The notes below the pieces were generated by a model. The model did not search any database and was not told the origin of the DNA. It saw nothing but the letters and a program-made list of their open reading frames with translations. Positions 44,247-56,161 of a stretch of 64,000 bases of DNA are shown here, piece by piece. Position 1 is the stretch's first letter. Each line of letters begins with the position of its first letter. Source of the DNA: Takakia lepidozioides (taxonomy: Eukaryota > Streptophyta > Takakiopsida > Takakiales > Takakiaceae); the NCBI GenBank assembly GCA_030704615.1, contig CM060731.1, positions 53,554,221 to 53,618,220 of the forward strand, written 5' to 3'. The translations under genes were made by a program, and so were the position numbers.

Positions 44247-44995
44247 CAGTGTTGTAGTGGTATTGGTGGTCAACCCAGGTATCAATAATGGGTATCAACT
44301 TGGTATCGCATAACCTACCAGTTGAGTAGGTCGTGGTGGCAATACCGAGGTTCGACCCGAGTCACCCTAATATCACTCCAGGCTCTACCATGTTGATACT
44401 GAGAATCGTCTTGCATTCTTCATGCAATACTAGTATTCAGACATAGATTGGTCCAAAACAATTGGTGAATCCCGGGTAGGGTTTTTCACATTATGAGGGA
44501 TGGTGGTGGCTCCGTAGAAGATCAGATTTAGGCCTTTCTACTAATCAGATTAGCGGACTCTAAGTTTTTGCAACTACAACAACGTATTGGGATATTTCTA
44601 TGAATTCAAATTGTCTCTGTTGGGACAATTTTCCTACATTTTCTTGCATTCAAGCTTTGTATGTATGTTTTTGTTCATATACTCAGGTTGTATGTTTCTG
44701 TTTTGGCTAGTCATTCTCTATCGTGTGCTGCATGTTTCTGTTTTGGCTTGGCTTTCAGGTTGTGTATGATGGGTGCAAAAACTATTGATACCCGGGTTGA
44801 TATACCCCTGGTACTGCTTACCCCAATTATTGATACCACATACTCCCCACTACCAAAGCAAATACTTATACCAATATTGAATTTGCAAAAACCAGACTCT
44901 ACAATATTTAGGTTGATACCCTGTATCTAATTTCATAACAAAGCAAGACCCAGACCCGACTGTTATATTAAAAATTCAGTACCACTACAACACTG
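44247..44995. mobile_element. Non-autonomous hAT-type element, 749 bp
   Basis: Left end CAGTGTTGTAGTGGTATTGG, right end (reverse complement) CAGTGTTGTAGTGGTACTG: a terminal inverted repeat of at least 16 bp. Flanks are GTTTCAAC (44239-44246) and GTTTCAAT (44996-45003), an 8-bp duplication with one change. Subterminal DNA has many GGTATCAA motifs on the left and TTGATACC on the right, in mirrored orientation. The CAGTGTTG terminus is shared with the element at 4020-4824, so one transposase family may serve both. No coding capacity. Confidence 0.83.
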
Positions 44996-45003
44996 GTTTC
45001 AAT

Positions 45004-45899
45004 CCTTTTGGTGGAGCTGCTTTCTCTTGGAAGACCACCTCAACCACTCTTCCCTGCTCAGCTGCATCTCACCTATTTCATTGGATGCTACCTCTGTCCA
45101 CATGCATGTCTTGGGATTGAGGTGCTCGCTTTCCAAAGTTTGTTGTAGTGTTCTTGCAGAGGTATATTTCGGCGCCGCAATATCCATCGCTGCTTAACCA
45201 AATCATCTAAACTGCAAATAGGGGGATAATAAAGGATCGTGAGAATCTAGGATAACTTAATGAACTGCCCTACTGACAGAAACAGTGAGAGAGAGAAATG
45301 AAATGAAACAAGGCGTGAGATACACAGAGGCCCTGCCATTGTCTTACTAATATGAAGTTTTATGGAATTATGTTATGGCCATTAACGTTCTCAACTACAG
45401 TCCGACACAAAAAACAATTGCCTCCCATTGCCCTGTATTTGATGCTCTTCGTAGTTCGGTCCTCTGGAACCTTTGGAAAGGACGATGTGCCTGGGCTCTG
45501 ACAATGAGAACACATTAGCTTCAGCTATTCTTTCTATGGTATTCTTTGATCTCATTGTGGCTGCTAAAAAAGCTTGGGCAGTGCTATGTGCAGCGGTCAA
45601 AAGGAAGCCACAAAGACAGCCCTCTCTCATCCATACCTTCAGAGCAACATGGGGCAAGCACGGACTCATTTGCAAAGTTGTTGGCCTCACCTGTCTTTGG
45701 GCATATTCAATCCCCTCCTGCTGGCAAGGAAGTAGGAGTTACCTCTTCAGCCTCCCCAGAATTTGACAGAACATAGATTAATTGGAGGCATATTAGAGCA
45801 GGTTCAGCAACTCGTCTTCATTTCCACAGATAGACTCTTGGTTCTCTCCAGGGCAGGCAATTAGCAATCTGATTCGCCCTGCTATTCTCCTGCTCTCCC
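45004..45899. other. No confident gene; short minus-strand frames
   Basis: Minus-strand frames at 44999-45187 (SREEWLRWSSKRKQLHQKD) and 45391-45690 (NTIERIAEANVFSLSEPRHI) have protein-like composition but no family I recognise and no visible start, splice or partner structure joining them. They could be exons of an unknown gene or chance. Confidence 0.25.
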
Positions 45900-46253
45900 A
45901 GCCTCCTCCATGCACCCTCACCATCCTTCTGCTTCCCTGTTCTCAGTTTTGTCCACTATTGTAGGTCCAATCCTACCTCCGTTACGGATAATGGTTTCTG
46001 GCGGATCTTACCAAGGTCTTCTAGGTTTTAGAAAAGGCATCGAGTCCCTGTGGGTTCTAAATACAGTTCATTCGAGAGTCCTCTCTCGGTTATGGTCCCG
46101 GACCTATCCTGCACGGTCCTCCGTGTGTTATGCCTTATGGCAGCCTGAGGGCATTTAAAGGGTTGTAACTTTTTTCCCTTAAATAATCATTTAATAAAGT
46201 TCTCAGGGCTCCGTCCCTGTTCCCGAAAAAAAAAAAAAAAAAAAAAAAAAAAT
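45900..46253 (+). mobile_element. 3' end of a poly(A)-tailed retroposon
   Basis: A stretch ending TTTAATAAAGTTCTCAGGG...CCTGTTCCCG followed by a run of about 28 A. The AATAAA signal (about 46193) sits some 30 bases before the poly(A), as in LINE or processed-transcript 3' ends. The upstream frame (about 45910-46158) may be the tail of its last open frame, not recognised. Confidence 0.5.
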
Positions 46254-46482
46254 GTGCCCAACTGGAACTAAAACTTTCATGTTCCCATTAAGTCTCATGG
46301 GAACAACCCATGATATAAGGTTAAAGGCATTTTGGCCAACATGATGCGCAGTCCCTACCCTGTCGGGCAGGGCCAATAAAATGAAATAGAGAGAGAAATG
46401 AAATGAAATGAAATGGTGCTTTATAACGTCCGCGGAAAGCTCATAGAGCTTATGGGACAAAATGGAAGAAAACATGAGAGAG
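46254..46482 (-). repeat. Inverted copy of the 33.2-kb repeat block
   Basis: The part at about 46384-46482 is the reverse complement of 33241-33345: both contain (TTTCA)n, CCGCGGACGTTATAA, TATGAGCTT and a GTCCCATAAG motif, with about 10% change. It borders the poly(A) run, so the block may be a piece of a retroposed repeat. Confidence 0.75.
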
Positions 46483-47562
46483 GAAACAAAACCAGAACCA
46501 AGAATAAGAACTAATGTTCTAGTGATTGTCTAAGGGTGAAGGCCTCAGGTAAGCTGCCAAGCATTTTCTGATCCTCATAGTGGAAGACTTCAGTGAGAGA
46601 TTGGGTTCCACTGAATAAACAATGGAATCTCCCTCGGATCTCATAGTACAGAGGGCAGTAGAAGAAGGAAAGAGAGAGAGAGAGACAGAGAGATGCGATT
46701 AGCAGTTTTTGTGAATCAAGTCAACCTTTTCTATTCACTCTTTGGAAAACCAGTACTCTGGGTTCACCCACCACAGTGTAACCAAGCACAAGAAATGGAG
46801 ACCAGGATAAACTCCAGGTGCTCTCCACTGGGCAACAAGACACAAGTAACAAAGAAAATCCGAACATAAGAGCAGCCCTCTGAAATTCTAATCATGAGTG
46901 AAGGTGCCATCTCACAAACTACCTTCATCACCAATCAGTGTCAACAAGACAGACAGAGAGAAGCAAGACACTACTGCAGAATGAAGGACCTGATATGTTC
47001 CGTCAGCCAAGAAGTGGACATACTTCCTTGCAGGCACATGCCATTCAGAATTTCAACAAATGACATCCTTATTGCCAGCTTAAACCAAGTTGACAACGTA
47101 TCCTTTTGCCTCTACATCCTGCTGCTGCAGCCTGGATAGCAGTGCCGAGGGCAAGTGCCTTCCAATTGTGCATACCGCACTCTTTCATATGAGAACCGCA
47201 CCAAACAAAGACTTTAGAGATGAAACAAGTGATGAGGCCTACAGAATATGCCATAAACTTTATGATGGTCATACTGACCTCCTATTAACTTCCTATTGAT
47301 CTACGTTTCTATATATTCACACGAGTGACAAGTGATTCTCCACCGCCACTGCTGGTGGCAGTGATTCTATCATGTTTGCAACATCATGGGTGCATATATA
47401 TGCTGCAAAATTCTCATAGCTAGTCAAGCTATAAGTTCTCTGCCTTCTAATCTACAAGACAGACAACCATTTGAAAAAAGGAGCTCTTTTCAAAGAATGG
47501 TAAAGAATAAGAGGTCTAGAAAATGAATAGCAACCGAGGAGTCCGAAAGGTTTTAGGTTCAT
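46483..47562. other. 3' flank of the rhamnose synthase gene
   Basis: No gene recognised. A (GA)n run lies at about 46672-46690. The near part should include the 3' UTR of the minus-strand rhamnose synthase, but no polyadenylation signal stands out. Confidence 0.35.
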
Positions 47563-50500
47563 CTATTTGCTAGATGTCCTCCTGTTAGGTTCAAACACAT
47601 TCTTAATCAGTGAATCTTTGATTGGTAACATCTCAGGAAATTCCTTCTGGAGTTTGGAAGTGTCAAGTTCATTGTTACTGCGTGGTGCAACAATCACCTT
47701 GGCTTGTTCCTCCAGTGTGAAATTCACCCATGAAAACTCTGGGTCAATGTACTGTTGGTACATCTCCAAAATTTCATTGTGGCTCACGACACCTGGGTTA
47801 GTGAAATTCCAGATGCCCCGCAAGTTCCGCTTTGCCATTTCAATGGAGATTGGCAGCAATTCGTCCAAGATTGTCATGCTGTTGGGAATGTTCACCACCT
47901 TCTGATAGCGAGAAATTTTGGTGATGAAATTGCGAGGATTTGTCAGATCTGAAGTGATGGGCATCCTCACACGTAGGGTGCACACATTATCAAAATCTTT
48001 CATGAGCTCCTCCACCTGTAAACAATATAGCCAGACTGGTATCAGACACCACTTTAGAACATCCAAGGTACCTGCCAACTGCATGGGTAAGAGAGGTTAG
48101 GGGATCTTGACTCAGGAATTTATAAACCTTCTGGAAGTCCACATGTCCCACCTGGCAGTGCACCCTAGTTAGCTGATGCAAGGTCAATTATTCCCAAAAG
48201 AAGCTCATTAGGCCTTTTGGCACTGCTTCCTGAAGAAGTCACTGCTTTGGGGACTATGGAAGGGCTCTTGATCCACCTCCGCATCTCTCAACTGGGACAG
48301 GTTTTGAATGGTAAGACCATACCGAATATTGCCAAAGAGTAGCCCTGGAAAAGGACACCACTTGGTTGGGAGGGACAGGGAGAACCCTGTACATGATCTA
48401 CTGGATTCCAGATGTTGCCTTCAAACCTTAAAATGACAAACCAGTTTATCAGCCCCAGTTGACTTGGAAGAAACCCATGGTTACTAGATATCTCTGCAGC
48501 AAACAGAGCCTCTGAAGCGAAGCATACCATGTTGCCAGGTTTTAGAACGCCTCACCTCTATGGACTGTGGCTTGTGAATGTCCAACCAGTTTAGCCAGAG
48601 AACAGTGTCCAGAGATTCAGTTTGCCCTCACCTCTGTCATTTGCGCATCCTTCCTCCACTATCAGATTCAGACTTTACTCTGCTTCTCTGGTTTGGTGGT
48701 TCCAGCTAGCACTCCAACTTAGTGGGTAGGATTAAGATTGCTGCATACACGTTGCTTGATCTTTAAAGCAATATCACATCCACCCTCCTACCCATGGAAG
48801 GTCAGGACAAGAGGGTAGACCAAGCAAGCTTTTGGTTTCGCTTTATCAGCCTGCCGGCACTTAGTTGCCCAGTGGCATCAATTTCACCTTGAGTGATGAC
48901 ATTGATCATCCAGTGAAAGTGTAACATCCCTCTGTCCATTGCCTTAAGACAGGGAAGGACAGCTTGAGGTACAGGAAATGAGGAGGAGGCAGCCACTCGA
49001 CCAACTCCAAAAAGAACTCCTTTAAAGGGCCAAGTGAATGAAGGCTTCAGAGCACAGAAATTTCAATTGAATCCTCTTCCCTCCTTTTATTTGCAATGGG
49101 TTTTCTTAGACTTTGCCTACTTAGGGGGAGAACAGCAGTCCCTGAGAGTCTCCACACTAAACGGTGCCAGCAATGGAAGAGTATAGTTCTTACCGCAGCT
49201 TTTGTCTTTGAGTAGAAGGAGCCAATAAAATTAGGTGTGTCTTCTTCCTTGAAACCAACACCACTGCCAAGTTTGTGAGCATCATCATATTCAAAAATAC
49301 ACCCAGTGGCGAAATTCATGAGCAGCAAATTGTGCTGCTTGCAAACATCTGCCAAGGTAAGGGTGCCAACAACATTGGCGCGAATTGTCTCCACCTTATG
49401 GCTCTCACACCAGTCCACATTCGGCCGACCTGTCACACCTGCGGCGTTAAATACATGCGTGGGGTGTGTAGATGCAATGTCGGCCTCCAACTGTGCCCGA
49501 TTCTCCAGACGGCCAGTACCATACACGTAAGGTATGCCCTGCTTCTGACAAATCTTTCCGAGAAGGCCACCTATCCAACCAGTCCGCCCATAGATCAAGA
49601 ATTTAAGTGCAGACTTTTGATTGGCGCTCTTTGGAGGGACCACCATCCCATTACTAGTGATGACGGTCTCTGCAGAAGCGTCTCTAGGAGCACCGCGGGT
49701 ATCAACAGGACCTTTTTGTAACTGGGCCAATTTCTCCTCTCCAGCCATGGTGAGCATGCGGGGGTGGGGCACCAGCGCGCCAGAAACATCCCCCCACCAG
49801 TCTGGGTTGCTGGTGTACCACTCCATTGTCCTCCGCAGCCCTTCCTCCCAGGTAGTGCGCTCCTGCCAACCTAGAGCCTTGAGCTTTTCATCATCCAGAA
49901 AGTAACGCTGATCGTTGAAAGGCCGGTTATCCACAAACTGAATCGATTTTCCGCAATCGAAGTTGAACAAATTGCAAATATCTTTTGCAACATCAAGGAC
50001 ACGACGCTCCTTTTTCGTACCAATGTTGTACACATGACCAACCTCCCCCTTGTGCAGAACCACCTCAAATGCTTCGGCCACATCTTCACAGTACAGGTAG
50101 CTGCGAACATTAGAGCCGTCCCCATGGATGGGGAGAGGCTTGCCCTGCATGGCCAAAAGAATGAACTTCGGAATAAGCTTCTCCGGAAACTGATTAGGTC
50201 CATACACATTGTTGCCGCGAGTGGTGATGAATGGCAGGCCATACGAGCGGCCATACGCCATCACCAACATCTCCGCCCCTGCCTTGGTGGCTGAGTAAGG
50301 ATTTGTGGGAAGCAACTGAGACGCCTCTTGGTTCCCAACAATGGCATCGGCCTCGGTCTCCCCATACACCTCATCTGTGCTCACATGGATGAAGCGGCGG
50401 ATGATGCCTGTCACCTTGCAAGCCTCCAGCAGCACGTGTGTCCCGTAGATGTTGTTCTTGGTGAACTCGAAGCTGTTGCCAAACGAATTGTCGACGTGAG

Positions 50501-50777
50501 TCTGTGCAGCAAAGTGCATGATGGTGTCAATGCCCTCGGTGATGAGCAGGTAATTCACAAGATCCGCACTTGCAATGTCACCCTTGACGAATTTGAAGTT
50601 CTTGGAGGACTTGGAAGGAAACAGATTCTTCAGATTCGAGCAGTAATCCAGCTTATCCAGCACCACAATCTTGTACTGCGGAAAGTTACGTATGAGCCGA
50701 TTGGCCACATGCGAAGCGATGAACCCCGCTGCACCCGTTATCAGAATGTTCTTCGGCGTGTACACAGATTCCCCCAT
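47563..50777 (-). CDS. RHM: UDP-rhamnose synthase (trifunctional RHM-type)
   Basis: Converts UDP-glucose to UDP-L-rhamnose in the cytosol for pectin and glycosides. Two exons, 50777-49194 and 48015-47563, joined by a phase-0 GT-AG intron of 1178 bp (GCG|GTAAGA, TTACAG|GTGGAG), give about 678 residues; Arabidopsis RHM proteins are near 670. The N-terminal 4,6-dehydratase half has the NAD-binding GAAGFIA (15-21), the STDEVYGE catalytic segment (133-140) and YSATK (161-165). The C-terminal epimerase/reductase half has GRTGWIG (397-403) and YSKTK (522-526), and ends with the family hallmark VVSHNEILEMYQQYIDPEF. No frame break is seen; this is the only clearly intact cellular gene in the window. 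The reading past the exon 1 donor is intron. Promoter elements were not resolved. Confidence 0.97.
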
Positions 50778-51789
50778 CGCAACTTGTTTTCGAGCACGTA
50801 CTTGCAGCCTTCGTGTCGATCCCGCTTGACCCTCGGACTACACTCCGAAAATCTAGCGTGCGCATCCAGTCGCAGTGCAGACAGAGAGATGCAGAGCTGC
50901 AGAGCTAACCCAGGTACAATGCACAGGGACGACCGAGCTCATGAGCGATGGCGACCTAAGAGCGCAGAGCGTGCGCGTGGTTTTGTAGGCAGTTGCCGCG
51001 CCGGTCATGTGCACGTTCACACGACAGTGCACACGAGAACGACGACCTTGCCCTCCCTCGATCCACGTTTGCTCTTCGTGCAGTCCCGAGCTCAAACCCT
51101 CGCACTCGTCTGTCACTCTGAAACACGAGCTCTATTTTGTCTCCCTCTTGTAGTCTGTTGGCATGCAATGTTTGAGAAACTCATTAAAAAAAAATCCCTA
51201 CTTCCGTTGTGCACAACGTTTTCACGTCTTGTCGGTGAAGAAACTTGCAGCCAACAAAGTGTCAAAAGACGGTCGATTGAGGCACTCAATAAGTTTCGTA
51301 GATTACATCATCATACGTGACATGTACCTAACTATGTATTGTATTTTATTTTGACTGGTCCCATATCAGTTATAGTGAGAGGAGCCCACCCACCCACGGA
51401 GAAGAGGCTCTTAAGAGGCTCTTACCCTAACTTAGAGTTGGGTCATCTCTCTCCTGCCTGAAACAAGGAAATGAGCTCTTTCCAAGTAAGCTCGCCATGA
51501 GGCGCCAAGCACAATGGGACACTGCCCAAGGAAAATTGGAGAAGATTATACTACACTTAACAAGGTAGCAAGGTTTGAGGCCAGAATCAACCAACCTCTT
51601 ATTGGGATGATGTGTTTCTCTTTGATTTTTTTCCTTTTGGAGCTTGGCTCCTAGAGGAGGGATGCACACGTGTTTCTCCTCATGTATCTTCTCCAATTAT
51701 TACTTATGGATGAAGAGGAGGCTTTTCCCAATAATATCGGCCTGCAGTAGAGAGCTCCTGCATATATTCAAAATTTCATCCATCTATTC
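50778..51789. other. 5' flank of the rhamnose synthase gene
   Basis: Should hold the promoter and 5' UTR of the minus-strand gene. Open frames across it are not supported by any motif. No other element recognised. Confidence 0.35.
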
Positions 51790-52143
51790 AGGCCACTTTA
51801 CACTAGGGCCCAAGCCCAAGAAATCCTGGGCCCAATTTCTACCACTCTTTGGGCTGGTCTTGGGCCAACTGATCAAACAAAAGTATTCTATTTTAATACC
51901 AAACTTCTTGGGCTGGAGAGGGGAGAGGTGGGTCTCCACTCCACGAGGAGTCCTTTTTCTGTGGCTGGCCCAAGAAGTTGGTGCCAAAACTTGTGCCATG
52001 TAGACAAATGACCCACTCCCATTCTCTTGGGCTCGGGCCCTAGTGTGAAGCCGTTGGACATCAGGCCTCCGCGCCTCCGCCAATGGGAACGCTCCATTCT
52101 CACTTGGTCTTGGGCCTGGGCCCTAGTGTAAAGCGGCCCTTAT
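51790..52143. mobile_element. MITE, possibly Tourist/Harbinger-like
   Basis: The left end GGCCACTTTACACTAGGGCC + CAAGCCCAAG is mirrored at the right by CTTGGGCCTGGGCCCTAGTG + TAAAGCGGCC. A third, internal copy of the right-hand motif (CTTGGGCTCGGGCCCTAGTG) lies at 52027-52046. GGGCC-type ends fit Harbinger-class MITEs, which duplicate TTA/TAA. The right flank is TTA but the left is TCA, so the duplication is not proven. Confidence 0.6.
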
Positions 52144-52385
52144 TATTATTATTTTATTCCATTTGGTGAGTACGAGAGTTGGGATGGTACTAGAAATTGC
52201 ATGTCCAAAATTCCAAAACAAATTGCATTTTTTGCATTTTTTGCCGAATTCAAAATTCCGAAATTCCTATCATAGAAATGCATGTCCAAATTGCATGTCC
52301 AAATTGAGAACCAGTTACAAGCTGGGATCTGACTTAAATGTAGAGCTAATATTTATAGAATTGTCAAGTGGATAACATGTTTTTC

Positions 52386-52585
52386 TGTTTTTTTTTTTTT
52401 TCTTAAAAGGAAACCTGGGAGCGACAGCCCACAATTCAGGCCCTTGAGGAGGGGAAAAATTAACCCCCTTTCATTTATGGGCCATGAGACCTACAGGACG
52501 ACACGAACAATCCCACACAGAGGGCAGGGCAGTGGGTTTGAACCCTGAACCACCAGGGCGACACACTGTGCACTTACCAGCTTTT
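52386..52585 (-). mobile_element. tRNA-derived SINE with poly(A) tail
   Basis: On the minus strand: AGCTGGTAAGTGC (A-box-like), then GGTTCAAACCC (B box), then a body of about 120 bp, ending in a run of about 13 A preceded by TTTTAAG. This order is that of a pol III-transcribed SINE. Target duplications were not found with confidence. Confidence 0.6.
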
Positions 52586-52727
52586 TTTTTCAGAAAGGGG
52601 AGATAACAAGTAACCCTTGAGAGCTTTATTTATGATTATGTTTTCTTTTTCCCTTACATTTGGCAAAATAATCACATTTTACATATGAAGGAGAAAAAAC
52701 AAGCGGTTGGTCACGTAATGGCTCCTC

Positions 52728-52905
52728 CTACTTGTTGATGAGATGTTGGTAGTAAGGAATATATTTACATAATTTTAAAGCAATAAGGACATGTTTATTT
52801 CCGTCCAGTATGGTTTTGATGCTAATATTACATATGCAATGTTGGTGGGGTGCATTTGTCCAAATGTGATCTAATTGTGAGTTGGAGTTGCATTTGAACA
52901 GAAGA
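52728..52905 (-). pseudogene. Endonuclease/exonuclease/phosphatase-fold fragment
   Basis: The minus strand reads NSQLDHIWTNAPHQHC then LIALKL, the C-terminal signature of an EEP-type endonuclease as found in LINE-like and some Helitron-like transposons. The same signature occurs at 56.7 kb (FQLDHIWINSPTQHC), so both come from one repeat family. Only the last 50 or so residues remain, and the catalytic His position is degenerate. Confidence 0.6.
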
Positions 52906-53009
52906 AGAAAAAAAAAACATGAATATATATATATATATTCGTGTCTATACTTACATATATATGATATATGTCTAGGCATGTCTATATATCTACATATCAA
53001 TCTCATAAT

Positions 53010-55100
53010 ATTACTGTTGGATAGAATAAAGCTAACAATAGGTTTGTTTTGTTTGTTTGAGTAATAGGTTGTAGTGGAGGAGTTTATTGTTTATTAGTCA
53101 CATTTATAGACTACAACAATACTAATTTATTTCTCTATATTCAAACTCTATCTAAATTTTGATCATAATATTGATGAATCATAAATATATCTCTACAATA
53201 AATAAAACAAATCAATCAATAATACCTGGTAAATTATTTTTAAAAAATAGAAAATATAATTTTGCAATCTTAAACGAAGGTCAAGGAGCACCTCAATTTC
53301 TGGTTCTAGTTGGGGTAGTGTTGGCTCTGTCAGTTACTAGTGATCCGCTCCTTATGTGGTTCTGTTTTGTGAGCTTCCATCTCACTGAACTGGCTCAGTA
53401 ACGTAGGCTTGTTCTCATCGCTTAGTGTCACATTCGCTTTGGAGTCCCTTTGCCTTGGATTGTAGTGAAGTAGTTTCCCATCGATCTCATGTGCTTTTGT
53501 GCCTCAACTAGATAGCCGATCTTTTTGCTCCCTCATAGTTTTTGGGATCTTGTTAATCTCTGCCGGTCTTGCTATGGCTTTGGATTGTTTGCTCTTCCAC
53601 ATTGTATCGCCCATATGGCTTTTTGCACAAGGTTAGTGTTTCCCTGTTCCACCTAATTTAATCGAAAGCGCTCCGCTCGGCCATTCTTTAATTTTCTTTC
53701 CCAAAACAAAACCTAATGGATATAAAACAATAGAAAATTTTATGTAGCCTGCATGGCCCCCTCTGGTGGTTATTTTTTCCATCAACTGTGACACCTTTTA
53801 TTGAATTTGACTTAAAGGGCCACTGTCCCCTTCTCTTTATAAATTTGTTTAAAAAAAATAAAAATCGGAAGGGACCTCTGAGATCTGAAAAAAAAAAACT
53901 TGTAACAAAAATATCTTTCAACCAAAAAATGCTAAAGGTAACCAACTCACACAAGAGAGAAAGAAAAATAAAATAAAAGTTAAGCTTAAAATTGAGTATA
54001 CGACAAATATATAATACTACGATGATGATGAGAAACTATATACTATATTATCAAAATTAATAATAATACGATACAAATAATTGAGGGAATTTGATAGAGG
54101 GAGTTGCGTTCAATACAGGTTTTATCTGGGAAAGTTATAAGAGGGACCTAGTACATCTTTGGGGAGTCTCCACTATAGGGAGGAGCCAAACCGATGAATT
54201 GGGCATTTATGTACCACTATGTTAGAGTATGTGAGAATAATGAGGAATCGGGCCGCCAAGAGTTCAAGAGACAAAAGCAGGTTCACCATTATCAACCTAA
54301 GACCCATTGCAAAGTACCCACGCGTCAAAAAGCCAGATGAGTAACAAGCCTAGTGGCCCCACTGGCAACAAACCACCCAAGTACGCTCCATATTATTAGC
54401 AGCGCCATTCGTCAAGCCTCCGCCAGAATAAGTATTTTTTTCAAAAAAATATTTGGCTTTATTGGCTTTGCCTTTCTAAGGCACCGACACTTCCGATTAA
54501 GTACCGAATTAGATCAAGACAGGTGGAATGGGAATATTCTGTCCAGATTTGTAATGAATGAAATTTCCTGGATGAATAGTTTCATGCATCTGTGACTGGT
54601 TTTGCTGAGTAGGTTGTTGACATCCATTATGTCTTTCATACATCAAACGACATCCAAGATGGTTTAGTAGATAGAGCTAAAATGATTTTCAAATACAGCA
54701 CAACTTCATCACCGCAGCTACTAATTTGGATATTTTTTCTAGTGAATGAATATGACATGAAACACGAGTTCTTTATTCAGACGTATATCCAAACAACAAC
54801 GATATATTCAAATCTTGGACTCCAATTGGAGCCACAACTAAAGAAATTCAATTCACCCTAACCATGTAATAATAACTCGTACTCAGTTCCCAATTTAGCT
54901 TGCAACAGCACGCGTTCTACACAGAGCACACAGGGATTGACCATGGATAATCTCAAATTTAACCCAACAAACGTGAACAGCCACATATTGACATCCACAA
55001 CTTTATCATGCATAAAGGAACGACAAAATTTATATTTCTTAGCTCCATTACAAGACAAAGAATTCCATGTGGATGATATATAGGCCCAACCCCAAAAAGG
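53010..55100. other. AT-rich DNA without a recognised gene
   Basis: Low-complexity AT-rich stretches and short unsupported frames (for example 54353-54595). Nothing nameable on either strand. Confidence 0.35.
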
Positions 55101-55138
55101 GGCAGTAGCCGCAAGGTGAAGTGACGCTTAGTTACGCC

Positions 55139-55140
<2 letters not shown>

Positions 55141-55177
<37 letters not shown>
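55141..55177. repeat. (CT)n microsatellite
   Basis: A pure CT run of about 37 bp immediately before a LINE fragment; a shorter CT run lies at 56090-56104, after it. Confidence 0.9.
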
Positions 55178-56083
55178 GAATCCATTCAAGTGGGGGTGCT
55201 TAAGGAGTGTATGTCAGCATGCTCCAAAACAGCCAATGTGGCTGTTCGGGGTGAGTTTGGCATTCCCCGACGAGATGAATTCAAGGTCAGATGGTGGGGT
55301 CAGCTGCAACATATGCCCAACACCAGATATCCTAAATTAATCGACTCTATATCTTGGAAACAGGACCGCCCTGTCAAATAGGCTAAGTCCTGGCAGAAGA
55401 GAGTAGAAGAGATCCTCAAGGACCTAGACCTGGATCCGCAAATCTTGACCCTGCTGGATAAATCTGACTTAGAGGCTGTAGTGTCCTCAGCCATGTCTGT
55501 TGCCATGAGATTGTCTGATGAAAATGAAGTTAGGCAGAAAACTTCCCTGAACTTGTTTCCAGTCTGTGACATGGGGGAGGACATCTTGGATGACCTCAAG
55601 GGTCTACCCACTCTCGGCACTAGACTGAAATTTAAACTCAGGGCAGGAAGCCTACCTTTGAACAACAAACAGAAGCAGAGAGGAAAGGGAGAGTGCAATT
55701 GCCCGTTGTGTGGGCAATCTGAAGACAGTATTCATTTTCTGATACACTGTCCGGGGTTCTCTCACCAAAGAGACGCTCTCTTCAAATCTATTAAGGGAAT
55801 TGTGCCTGTACCCCTGTTTACCAACTTTGAAAGTCTCAAGGCTGAGCCAAAAGCCCAGGCCCTCCTGAGGCCTAGTTTTTGGGCAAATCACACACAGCAG
55901 ATTGATGCTTGTGTGAAGGGATTTCTAGAGGATATCTGGAAAACCCGGATTAATTCTTTATATGGAGGTAAGTCTTACTACCAACGTCAGCCCCTGACAG
56001 AGGTAGGTTCTGTCCCTTTTGTTCCCGCTCAAACTGGGCGCGGGGTCAATGGCCACAAGGCTACGGCAAACAACGTCTTATGA
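55178..56083 (+). pseudogene. LINE reverse-transcriptase C-terminal fragment with zf-RVT motif
   Basis: Non-LTR retrotransposons end with a domain carrying a CCHC-like zinc motif. Here CNCPLCGQSEDSIHFLIHCPGF (broken as CNCPLCGQSEDS and IHFLIHCPGF) lies in a basic context after LGTRLKFKLRAGSLPLN, the usual zf-RVT layout. An in-frame stop (55379-55381) interrupts the upstream part. The reverse transcriptase core is absent, so this is a remnant. The two flanking CT runs and the tract layout suggest a short rearranged copy. Confidence 0.6.
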
Positions 56084-56161
56084 GTACAATCTCTCTCTCT
56101 CTCTATGATATCATACGTGCAAGAATAAACAACTGCTAGATGGAAACTATCCACACCAAAT

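Noticed and set aside
49047-49193. In-frame extension of rhamnose synthase exon 1 to 49047
   Set aside because: Family similarity stops exactly at a GTAAGA donor and resumes at 48015 after a TTACAG acceptor, so this stretch is intron.
50328-51320. A 330-codon plus-strand frame over the rhamnose synthase start
   Set aside because: It is antisense to the gene's first exon and promoter and shows no domain; a shadow frame.
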